Origin: CAZHTS01 sp964535315
GTDB taxonomy: Bacteria; Chloroflexota; Anaerolineae; Anaerolineales; Anaerolineaceae
Reading direction: 5' to 3'
DNA: 5,393 nt
NCBI GenBank assembly: GCA_964535315.1
Contig: CAZHTS010000148.1
Coordinates: 1-5,393, forward strand
Below are positions 1 to 5,393 of this stretch, piece by piece; the first letter of the stretch is position 1, and each line of letters begins with the position of its first letter. The notes beneath the pieces were generated by a model that did no database searches, had not been told where the DNA came from, and saw only the letters and a program-made list of their open reading frames with translations. The position numbers were made by a program, and so were the translations under genes.

Positions 1-51
1 CTTCCCGCCCTCCCCGAAAAGATTCACCCTCAACTCTTCAATCTTTCTTGC

Positions 52-80
52 TTGTTTTAACAATTAAACCGTGCTAACAT
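52..80 (+). promoter_or_regulatory. Candidate sigma-70-type promoter for the transporter operon
   Basis: The -35-like TTGTTT (52-57) and -10-like TAACAT (75-80) are separated by 17 nt. The -10 is preceded by TGC, giving a TGn extended -10. The -35 overlaps a perfect 12-nt palindrome, TTGTT-TT-AACAA (52-63), which could be a small operator. The match to consensus is moderate (3/6 and 4/6). It is the best-spaced candidate I found in the AT-richer upstream stretch. A start near 87 would give a leader of about 385 nt. This is inference only, and a promoter closer to the gene is possible. Confidence 0.3.
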
Positions 81-273
81 AATAACGTCCTTCCCACTCA
101 TTCTCATAAGCCGCGGTGTAGGGCTGAATTTTAGCGGTAAGTACCAACGGACTGAAAGCACCACAGGATCTATCGGGCAGTTCGTCAACGTTTCCGAATC
201 CTTTGACCGTTGTAAACCGTGTGCCGCACTCTTTTAATCCCCCCACAAACTGGCGCATATCTTGCGGAGGGTG

Positions 274-297
274 GGGTGTGTCTCGAAAGAGCCACCC
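274..297 (+). other. Possible leader hairpin with a GAAA tetraloop
   Basis: GGGTG (274-278) can pair with CACCC (293-297). Inside this, CTC (282-284) pairs with GAG (289-291), closing a GAAA loop (285-288), with a small asymmetric internal loop between the two helices. A GNRA loop forms only in the + strand transcript, which fits the direction of the operon. No T run follows, so it does not look like a terminator. An alternative outer helix pairs GGGTGG (269-274) with CCACCC (292-297). Function unknown. Confidence 0.3.
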
Positions 298-389
298 GCT
301 GTTACCCCTTTGTCTGTTCTTCCCCCCATTTCCCCAATAGAGGTGTCGCGTTATGCTCTCTGTCTCACGGCGATTCCAACCCTGTTTCC

Positions 390-399
390 AAGGAGGTGA
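390..399 (+). promoter_or_regulatory. Complete Shine-Dalgarno sequence with no start codon in range
   Basis: AAGGAGGTGA is a full 10-nt complement to the 3' end of 16S rRNA, identical to the site in front of livF at 4376-4385. No ATG, GTG or TTG lies at a usable distance downstream; the next in-frame start with a good site is 473, more than 70 nt away. It may be a ribosome standby site, a relic of a lost leader ORF, or chance. Confidence 0.4.
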
Positions 400-408
400 G
401 ACGCTCAA

Positions 409-421
409 AACGATAATCGTT
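409..421. promoter_or_regulatory. Palindrome between the orphan Shine-Dalgarno and the first gene
   Basis: AACGAT-A-ATCGTT is a perfect 6-bp inverted repeat around a single central base. The centre is too small for a stable RNA hairpin with all pairs, so a protein-binding DNA site is the likelier reading. It starts 10 nt after the orphan Shine-Dalgarno and ends about 50 nt before the binding-protein start. No regulator gene is in the window, so no cognate factor can be named. Confidence 0.3.
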
Positions 422-458
422 CGTATCCCCTGTCCATTGTTACCAACCCGTTTTTTGC

Positions 459-466
459 AAGGAGAG
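459..466 (+). promoter_or_regulatory. Ribosome binding site that sets the start of the binding protein
   Basis: AAGGAGAG lies 6 nt before the ATG at 473. It supports this start over the in-frame ATG at 353, whose only help is a weaker AGGTG at 341-345. Starting at 473 also puts the lipoprotein signal at the extreme N terminus. Confidence 0.85.
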
Positions 467-472
467 AAGCAT

Positions 473-1636
473 ATGAAGAAGATTGCGATTTTGCTTGGCG
501 TATTCCTCATTGCCAGCCTGCTGCTGGGTTCTTGCAGCAGCGGTCCGACCAAGATCCCGGTAGGATTGATCGCCGAATTGACCGGCGATATCCCGGCGGT
601 AGGCGCTTCGTGTAAGAACGCCGCTGAAATGGCGGTGAAAGAGATTAACGACGCCGGCGGTCTGGAAATCGGCGGGAAGAAATATCCCATCGAACTGTTC
701 GTCGAAGACAACGCCGGTAAGGCCGACCAGTCGGCCTCGGCGGCCCAGAAACTGATCACGCAGCAGAACGTCGTCGCCATCATCGGCCCGAACGCCAGCC
801 GCTACGCCATCCCCGCTTCGGAAATTGCCGAAAGCTCCAAGACGGTGTTGGTCAGCCCGTGGTCGACCAACCCCAAGACCACCCTGGACGCCAAGAGCGG
901 CGCCGCCAAGAAGTACGTCTTCCGCGCCGCCTTCATCGACCCGTTCCAGGGGCGCGTGGTTGCTAAATTTGCCCTGGATAACCTCAAGGCCAAGAAGGCC
1001 GCCATCCTGTACGACGTGGCCTCGGACTACAACAAGGGTATTGCCGAGTTCTTCAAACAGACCTTTGAGGAGAACGGCGGTCAGGTGGTTGCCTTTGAAA
1101 CCTATACCACCAACGATAAGGACTTCTCGGCCCAGTTGACCAAGATCAAGAGCGCCGAACCCGAAGTCATCTTCCTGCCCAATTACTACAGCGAAGTCCC
1201 GCTGCAAATCCAGCAGGCCCATCGTCTCGGCCTGACCGTGCCCTTCCTGGGCAGCGACTCGTGGGGCAGCGCCGAGTTGATTAAACTGTGCGGTACAGAA
1301 TGCGAAGGGTACTACTTCAGCACCCACTACGCCCCCGACGCCGCCACCCCGGTGGCGACCAAGTTCATCGAGGGGTACAAGGCCAAGTACGGCAACGTCC
1401 CGGATGACGTCGCCGCCCTGACCTACGACTCGTTTGGTCTGTTGTGGCAGGCGTTGCAGAGCGCCGGCAAGATCGACCGCGAGGCGGTGCGCGAGGCCAT
1501 GGCCAAGATCCCCAAATATGAGGGCGTTACCGGCACGATGCAGTTCAAGGAAGGCTCCGGCGATCCGATCAAGAGCGCCGTGATTTTGCAGGTGAAAGGC
1601 GACAAGTTCGTCTGGTTCGCCAACGCTCAACCCTGA
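473..1636 (+). CDS. livK: Branched-chain amino acid ABC transporter, substrate-binding lipoprotein (LivJ/LivK family)
   Basis: This protein of 387 residues captures the substrate outside the membrane and hands it to the LivH/LivM permease. It opens with MKK, a hydrophobic stretch (about 4-18) and a lipobox LGSC with the lipidated cysteine at 21, so the mature protein is membrane-anchored. The rest is a type I periplasmic binding fold of the LIV-binding family (Peripla_BP_6). Recognisable blocks are GPNAS (105-109), SPWSTNP (128-134) and a GSDSW block (260-264). From memory of E. coli LIV-binding protein, T132 corresponds to a ligand-contacting Thr, and D262 falls where an acidic residue binds the amino group. 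Two cysteines, C273 and C277, could form a disulfide. Length is typical for the family plus a signal. The family and neighbours point to Leu/Ile/Val, but related proteins bind other amino acids, amides or urea, so the exact ligand is inferred. The gene is separated from livH by 71 nt holding a strong hairpin. Confidence 0.93.
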   Translation: MKKIAILLGVFLIASLLLGSCSSGPTKIPVGLIAELTGDIPAVGASCKNAAEMAVKEINDAGGLEIGGKKYPIELFVEDNAGKADQSASAAQKLITQQNVVAIIGPNASRYAIPASEIAESSKTVLVSPWSTNPKTTLDAKSGAAKKYVFRAAFIDPFQGRVVAKFALDNLKAKKAAILYDVASDYNKGIAEFFKQTFEENGGQVVAFETYTTNDKDFSAQLTKIKSAEPEVIFLPNYYSEVPLQIQQAHRLGLTVPFLGSDSWGSAELIKLCGTECEGYYFSTHYAPDAATPVATKFIEGYKAKYGNVPDDVAALTYDSFGLLWQALQSAGKIDREAVREAMAKIPKYEGVTGTMQFKEGSGDPIKSAVILQVKGDKFVWFANAQP

Positions 1637-1653
1637 TATTGCTCAATTTGCCC

Positions 1654-1684
1654 CCTCCCGCAGGCCACGCCGGTCTGCGGGAGG
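1654..1684 (+). promoter_or_regulatory. Intercistronic stem-loop between the binding protein and livH
   Basis: CCTCCCGCAG (1654-1663) and CTGCGGGAGG (1675-1684) are perfectly complementary. The helix can extend inward by a G-U and two G-C pairs to 13 bp with a 5-nt loop (1667-1671). It begins 17 nt after the binding-protein stop. The following TTCAAAATAA is not a T run, so it is not a classical intrinsic terminator. By analogy with other binding-protein operons, it more likely protects the 3' end of the upstream message or slows transcription, so that more binding protein than permease is made. Confidence 0.75.
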
Positions 1685-1692
1685 TTCAAAAT

Positions 1693-1697
1693 AAGGA
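1693..1697 (+). promoter_or_regulatory. Ribosome binding site of livH
   Basis: AAGGA lies 10 nt before the ATG at 1708. The open frame runs further upstream to a TTG at 1639, but that start would lack a binding site and would place the hairpin inside the coding region. The permease homology begins at 1708 (MTYFFQQ). Confidence 0.65.
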
Positions 1698-1707
1698 TGC
1701 GCTTCCT

Positions 1708-2583
1708 ATGACCTATTTCTTCCAGCAAATCCTGAACGCACTCCAGTTGGGCAGTATCTATGCGCTCATCGCTCTGGGCTACACCATGGTGTACGGCATT
1801 CTCACCATGATCAATTTTGCCCACGGCGATTTGTTCATGATCGGCGCGTTCTTCTGTTTCCTGGCCGCCACCTTTCTGGGGATGCCTTTTATACCCACGC
1901 TGCTGATCTCGATGGCCGGGGTGGCCCTGTTAGGCGTGGCGATCGAGCGGGTGGCCTACCGGCCGCTGCGCCAGGCGCCGCGCGTTTCGGCCATCATCAC
2001 CGCCCTGGGAGTTGGGCTGTTCCTTGAAAACTTCACCCTGGTGTTCAGCCCCTACCCGCAGGCCGTGCCCCAATTGATTTCTAACGTTACCTGGGAGATT
2101 GGTGGAATCTCCATCTCCTCCTTACAGATCATTATCATCCTGCTTTCGATCGGTTTAATGATCCTGCTCGATCTGATCGTGCGTCGCACCATGGTCGGTA
2201 TGGCCATGCGCGCCATCTCCTGGGATAAATCGATCGTCCCGTTGATGGGCGTGCCGCTCGATCTGATCATCTCCATCACGTTTGCCATTGGCACCAGCCT
2301 GGGCGCCGCCGCCGGCACCATGTACAGCCTGGCCTTCCCGGTCATCGACCCGTACATGGGCATCATGGTCGGCTGGAAGGCCTTCATCTCGGCGGTGGTG
2401 GGCGGCATCGGCAATATCCGCGGCGCCATGATCGGCGGCTTCATCCTCGGAGGGGTCGAGATTATGGTAGCGGCCTTCATGCCTTCCACCTATCGCGATT
2501 TTGTGGCCTTTGCCCTGCTGCTGGTGTTGCTTATCTTCCGCCCGCACGGTATTTTGGGCAAACCCCGCCCCCAGAAGGTGTAG
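1708..2583 (+). CDS. livH: Branched-chain amino acid ABC transporter permease, LivH type
   Basis: This 291-residue integral membrane protein forms half of the transmembrane channel, paired with LivM. It is hydrophobic almost throughout, with about eight probable membrane segments. Family signatures are GSIYALIALGYTMVYG (15-30) followed by INFAHGD (35-41), the ERVAYRPLR block (80-88), and the GGIGNIRGA region starting near 232. The cytoplasmic EAA-like loop that docks on an ATPase lies around 166-185 (MRAISWDKS through LMGV) and keeps its glycine (G181). The C terminus ends in a short basic tail after IFRPHGI. Length is usual for LivH. I chose the ATG at 1708 over the upstream TTG because of the AAGGA site and the family N terminus. 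The stop is 2 nt before the livM start, so the two permeases are almost certainly co-translated. Confidence 0.93.
   Translation: MTYFFQQILNALQLGSIYALIALGYTMVYGILTMINFAHGDLFMIGAFFCFLAATFLGMPFIPTLLISMAGVALLGVAIERVAYRPLRQAPRVSAIITALGVGLFLENFTLVFSPYPQAVPQLISNVTWEIGGISISSLQIIIILLSIGLMILLDLIVRRTMVGMAMRAISWDKSIVPLMGVPLDLIISITFAIGTSLGAAAGTMYSLAFPVIDPYMGIMVGWKAFISAVVGGIGNIRGAMIGGFILGGVEIMVAAFMPSTYRDFVAFALLLVLLIFRPHGILGKPRPQKV
2573..2580 (+). promoter_or_regulatory. Ribosome binding site of livM inside the end of livH
   Basis: AGAAGGTG lies 5 nt before the livM ATG at 2586 and overlaps the last livH codons, which fits translational coupling between the two permease genes. Confidence 0.65.
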
Positions 2584-2585
2584 CC

Positions 2586-3641
2586 ATGTCCGAACAGATG
2601 ACATCCTTGTTCGTCCGTTTGCGTACCAACTGGGAAAAACTGGCCAACAATCGCCGGGTACTGCCCATCGCCCTGGCCGTTGGCCTGGTGTTATCGATCC
2701 TGATCGCCCAGTTCGAGTTGATCAACCCGTACATTCAGTTGGTCATCATCTATGTTGGCATCAACATCATCCTGACCACCAGCCTGAACCTGATCAACGG
2801 CTACATGGGCGAGTTTTCAGTCGGTCATGCCGGTTTCATGGCGGTGGGGGCGTACGTCTCCGCCCTGCTGACCACCCAAATCATCCCCACCGATCTCAAC
2901 CCGTGGCTGTTTCCGCTGGTCGTCCTGGCCGGCGGGCTGGGGGCGGCCCTGGTCGGGTTGGTGGTGGCGGTGCCGTCCTTCCGTACCCGCGGCGACTACC
3001 TCGCCATCGTCACCCTGGCGTTCAACATGATCGTCAAGTCGATCATCGAGAACATCGAAGCGATCGGCGGCCCGCGCGGCATCCCCGGCATCGAAAAACT
3101 GACCTCCCTGCCCTGGACCTTCTTCTGGACCGTGCTGGCGGTGTGGATCATCCGTAATTTCGTCTACTCTAACTTTGGGCGCGGCGTGCTCTCCATCCGC
3201 GAGGACGAAATCGCCAGCGATCTGATGAGCGTCAACACCCGTCAGGTCAAGCTGCTGGCGTTCATCATTTCGTCGTTCTTTGCCGGGGTGGCGGGGGCGT
3301 TGTTCGCCCACGTGTTACAGTTCATCAGCCCGCGCGTCTTTGACATCATCAAGTCTACCGATGTGTTGATCATGGTCTATCTGGGCGGCATCGGCTCGAT
3401 TGCCGGTTCCATCCTGGGCGCCACCCTCTACACCGTGTTGCTGGAACTGCTGCGGCCCTTTGGGGTGTGGCGCATGGTGTTGATGCCGCTGGTGCTGGTG
3501 CTGCTCATGCTCTACCGGCCGCGCGGCATCATGGGGCTGCGCGAGTTGCGCTGGTTCGTGCCCCAGCTCGATCTGCTGGCGAGCAAACTCTGGCGTAAGA
3601 AAAAGGAGGGCGTAAGCGATGCCACCTCTATTGCAAGCTGA
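2586..3641 (+). CDS. livM: Branched-chain amino acid ABC transporter permease, LivM type
   Basis: This 351-residue protein is the second transmembrane subunit and pairs with LivH. A short charged N terminus (1-24) leads into several hydrophobic segments. The LivM hallmark SLNLINGYMGEFSVGHAGF occupies 66-84, followed by the RGDYLAIVTLAFNMI block. The EAA-like coupling loop is SIREDEIASDLMSVN (203-217); the position that is usually Gly in this motif (normally xMGIN) is Ser215 here. The last segment ends in LMLYRPRGIMGL, the normal LivM closing motif, and a basic cytoplasmic tail with WRKKKEG follows. Length is within the family range. The gene starts 2 nt after livH and overlaps livG by 23 nt. 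The assignment is secure; the effect of the Gly-to-Ser change is unknown. Confidence 0.93.
   Translation: MSEQMTSLFVRLRTNWEKLANNRRVLPIALAVGLVLSILIAQFELINPYIQLVIIYVGINIILTTSLNLINGYMGEFSVGHAGFMAVGAYVSALLTTQIIPTDLNPWLFPLVVLAGGLGAALVGLVVAVPSFRTRGDYLAIVTLAFNMIVKSIIENIEAIGGPRGIPGIEKLTSLPWTFFWTVLAVWIIRNFVYSNFGRGVLSIREDEIASDLMSVNTRQVKLLAFIISSFFAGVAGALFAHVLQFISPRVFDIIKSTDVLIMVYLGGIGSIAGSILGATLYTVLLELLRPFGVWRMVLMPLVLVLLMLYRPRGIMGLRELRWFVPQLDLLASKLWRKKKEGVSDATSIAS
3601..3609 (+). promoter_or_regulatory. Ribosome binding site of livG inside livM
   Basis: AAAAGGAGG lies 9 nt before the ATG at 3619 and encodes part of the basic LivM tail. It confirms that livG starts within livM, producing a 23-nt overlap. 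Confidence 0.8.
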
Positions 3642-4388
3642 ACACGTCTCTCACTTTTTTGGCGGCCTGTGTGCGGTTTCGGATTTCAACCTGGTGTTAC
3701 AGCCCGGTGAACTGGTGGGCGTGATCGGCCCCAACGGCGCCGGTAAGACCACCGTGTTCAACCTGATCACCGGGGTTTACCGCGCCAGCAAGGGCGATAT
3801 CCGCCTGGGTGACGTCGAACTGGTGGGCAAGACGCCCAACCAGATCACTCAACTGGGCATCGCCCGCACCTTTCAGAATATCCGCCTGTTCAAAGACCTG
3901 AGCGTGCTGGACAACGTGCGCATCGCCCATTATTCTCAGGTGCACTATAGTCCGGTGGAGGCCCTGCTGCAAATCGGCCGTTACGGCGCCGAAGAAAAGC
4001 GCATCACCGAACATTCGCTCGAACTGCTTGCGGTCTTCAAGCTGGATCAATACGCCGACGAACTGTCCAAGAACCTGCCGTACGGTTCGCAGCGCCGCCT
4101 GGAAATTGCCCGGGCGCTGGCGACCAACCCCAGGCTGCTGCTGCTGGACGAGCCGGCGGCGGGGATGAACCCCAACGAAATCACCCAGTTGATGGACTTC
4201 ATTCTATGGGTGCGCAAGGAGTTTCACCTGACCATTCTGTTGATCGAGCACCAGATGCGCCTGGTGATGGGCATCTGTGAGTGGCTCAAGGTGCTGGATT
4301 TTGGCGCCACCATTGCCGAAGGCTGGCCGGCGGATATTCAGAAGAACCCGCGCGTCATGGAGGCCTACCTGGGCGAAGGAGGTGATGC

Positions 4389-4392
<4 letters not shown>
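3619..4392 (+). CDS. livG: Branched-chain amino acid ABC transporter ATP-binding protein, LivG type
   Basis: This 257-residue cytoplasmic ATPase pairs with LivF to power import. Visible motifs: Walker A GPNGAGKTT (37-45), Q-loop glutamine Q86 in RTFQN, the signature region LPYGSQRR (153-160), Walker B LLLLDEP (173-179) with catalytic E178, and H-loop H211 in IEHQM. The signature is not LSGGQ; YG-x-QRR is normal for LivG proteins (from memory, E. coli has AYGDQRR). The C terminus has the family ending VMEAYLGE. EHQM replaces the commoner EHDM, and the stretch ICEWLKVLDFG is somewhat divergent, but all catalytic residues are present. The gene overlaps livM by 23 nt and livF by 4 nt (ATGA), so coupled translation is likely. 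Confidence 0.94.
4376..4385 (+). promoter_or_regulatory. Full-length ribosome binding site of livF inside livG
   Basis: AAGGAGGTGA, a complete 10-nt anti-Shine-Dalgarno match, precedes the livF ATG at 4389, with the GGAGG core 6 nt away. It encodes the last LivG residues. The same 10-mer occurs at 390-399 without a start codon. Confidence 0.8.
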
Positions 4393-5102
<710 letters not shown>

Positions 5103-5152
5103 CCGTGTATAACACACCACTCCGACCTCAAAGGGGCGGGGGAGAAAGAATT

Positions 5153-5192
5153 TTTGGGGTGGTTTGCAGCGCAAACCACCCCAAACCCTTTT
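5153..5192 (+). terminator. Rho-independent terminator of the transporter operon (first hairpin)
   Basis: GGGGTGGTTTGC (5156-5167) pairs perfectly with GCAAACCACCCC (5171-5182) around a 3-nt loop. Three flanking T-A pairs extend the stem to 15 bp (5153-5185). CCC and then TTTT (5189-5192) follow. The stem is strong and well placed after livF; the T run is short and offset by 3 nt. Confidence 0.75.
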
Positions 5193-5216
5193 CTGGGGAA
5201 TGGACATCATCGGGCG

Positions 5217-5246
5217 TACGGCGCCTCTGACGCCGTGAAGTTTTTT
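5217..5246 (+). terminator. Second hairpin with T run
   Basis: ACGGCG (5218-5223) pairs with CGCCGT (5231-5236) around a 7-nt loop, with a possible T-G pair outside (5217/5237). GAAG then TTTTTT (5241-5246) follows. The stem is shorter than the first, but this is the best T run of the three. An alternative pairing GGCGT (5213-5217) with ACGCC (5230-5234) is possible. Confidence 0.5.
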
Positions 5247-5278
5247 CGGGCGGACACGTCATGCGCCCGCCCGGTTTT
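5247..5278 (+). terminator. Third hairpin with T run
   Basis: CGGGCGG (5247-5253) pairs with CCGCCCG (5267-5273) around a 13-nt loop, followed by G and TTTT (5275-5278). It lies just upstream of the next promoter, so it could be a final backstop against read-through. The large loop lowers confidence. Confidence 0.45.
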
Positions 5279-5290
5279 CCTGTAAAACGG

Positions 5291-5320
5291 CTGCAATGTT
5301 CGCTTTGAGAGTGGTATGAT
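5291..5320 (+). promoter_or_regulatory. Extended -10 promoter for the downstream gene
   Basis: TATGAT (5315-5320) matches the -10 consensus at 5 of 6 positions and is preceded by TGG (5312-5314), giving a TGn extended -10. The -35-like CTGCAA (5291-5296) is weak and 18 nt upstream, as is common with extended -10 promoters. Transcription would begin near 5327, leaving a leader of about 30 nt. Its position after the hairpin array supports separate transcription of the next gene. Confidence 0.6.
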
Positions 5321-5343
5321 AGGAGCGTGATGATCCGCAGATG

Positions 5344-5350
5344 AAAGGAG
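5344..5350 (+). promoter_or_regulatory. Ribosome binding site of the partial gene at the right edge
   Basis: AAAGGAG lies 5 nt before the ATG at 5356. It favours this start over the in-frame ATG at 5341, whose nearest AGGAG (5321-5325) is 15 nt away. Confidence 0.7.
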
Positions 5351-5355
5351 CTCAA

Positions 5356-5393
5356 ATGTTAGAAGGCATTGTTACCTGGGCTGAGATCGATCT
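5356..5393 (+). CDS. alr: Alanine racemase, N-terminal fragment (cut by the window edge)
   Basis: Only 13 residues are visible: MLEGIVTWAEIDL. The TWAEIDL segment is the conserved opening of many alanine racemases (from memory, the Bacillus and Geobacillus enzymes share DTWAE[IV]DL just before the PLP-barrel domain). Alanine racemase converts L-alanine to D-alanine for peptidoglycan. The gene has its own promoter and ribosome binding site and follows a termination zone, so it is probably not part of the transporter operon. The catalytic residues lie outside the window. A related fold-type III PLP enzyme with the same start is possible. Confidence 0.6.
   Translation, partial: MLEGIVTWAEID

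Larger units (their letters stand above)
1..472. other. Non-coding upstream region and probable 5' leader of the transporter operon
   Basis: No convincing gene is visible here. The stretch is clearly less GC-rich than the operon and lacks its G/C-ending codon pattern in every frame. It contains a candidate promoter (52-80), a possible GAAA-capped hairpin (274-297), a perfect Shine-Dalgarno sequence without a usable start (390-399), a palindrome (409-421) and the real ribosome binding site of the binding-protein gene (459-466). If the promoter at 52-80 is used, the leader would be about 385 nt, long enough for regulation in the transcript. An open minus-strand frame ends at 64, but I could not recognise it as a gene. 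The frame of the binding protein also stays open upstream to an ATG at 353, but the lipoprotein signal argues for translation starting at 473. Confidence 0.6.

Noticed and set aside
65..221. TAAACCGTG occurring twice, at 65-73 and 213-221
   Set aside because: A single 9-nt repeat in about 400 bases is close to what chance allows, and the flanks do not match.
268..281. T-box-like AGGGTGG in the leader
   Set aside because: Only the first seven bases agree with the T-box consensus; the following ACCGCG part is absent and there is no terminator with a T run after it.
219..416. A 65-codon plus-strand frame in the leader starting at GTG 219
   Set aside because: There is no ribosome binding site, the composition is unlike a protein and nothing is recognisable. 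It overlaps the likely non-coding leader structures.
412..417. GATAAT as a -10 box close to the first gene
   Set aside because: No -35-like sequence lies at a workable distance; the nearest, TTTCCA at 385-390, is 21 nt away. The bases are also part of the palindrome.
353..472. N-terminal extension of the binding protein starting at ATG 353
   Set aside because: It would bury the lipoprotein signal 40 residues inside the protein. The ATG at 473 has a better ribosome binding site and puts the lipobox at Cys21.
440..1630. A 396-codon open frame on the minus strand covering nearly all of the binding-protein gene
   Set aside because: It is antisense to a clear family member. Strong G/C preference at third positions of the real gene keeps the opposite frame free of stops, and the translation has low-complexity Gly/Val/Asp/Arg composition with no recognisable domain.
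1639..1707. Upstream TTG start for livH
   Set aside because: It lies 3 nt after the previous stop, has no suitable binding site and would translate the hairpin. The family N terminus starts at 1708.

Overview
The window holds one complete high-affinity branched-chain (hydrophobic) amino acid ABC transporter operon of the LIV/HAAT type. All genes are on the + strand in the classical order: substrate-binding lipoprotein, livH-type permease, livM-type permease, livG-type ATPase, livF-type ATPase. At the right edge, after a termination zone and a new promoter, the first 13 codons of a further gene are visible. They match the conserved start of alanine racemase.

Layout. Positions 1-472 are a non-coding, visibly less GC-rich upstream region with a candidate promoter near 52-80, a GAAA-capped hairpin near 274-297, an unusually complete Shine-Dalgarno sequence at 390-399 that has no start codon in range, and a short palindrome at 409-421. 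The binding protein (473-1636) is followed by a strong intercistronic hairpin (1654-1684). The four membrane and ATPase genes (1708-5102) are packed with gaps or overlaps of 2, 23 and 4 nt, which suggests one translationally coupled transcript. Positions 5103-5355 carry three successive hairpins, each followed by a T run, then an extended -10 promoter for the next gene.

How the genes work together. The lipid-anchored binding protein captures the amino acid outside the membrane and delivers it to the LivH/LivM channel, which the LivG/LivF heterodimer drives with ATP. The intercistronic hairpin sits where binding-protein transport operons often place an element that raises the binding protein above the permease. 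The two ATPases are unequal: the residues suggest one canonical composite ATP site and one degenerate site, a pattern that belongs to the LivG/LivF families.

Organism. The GC-rich coding sequence, strong Shine-Dalgarno sites, lipoprotein-type binding protein and general protein style would fit a GC-rich bacterium such as Chloroflexota (Anaerolineae-like). This is an inference from style only and no marker gene is present. I see no previously undescribed system. The window is an ordinary transporter operon with some interesting regulatory architecture.
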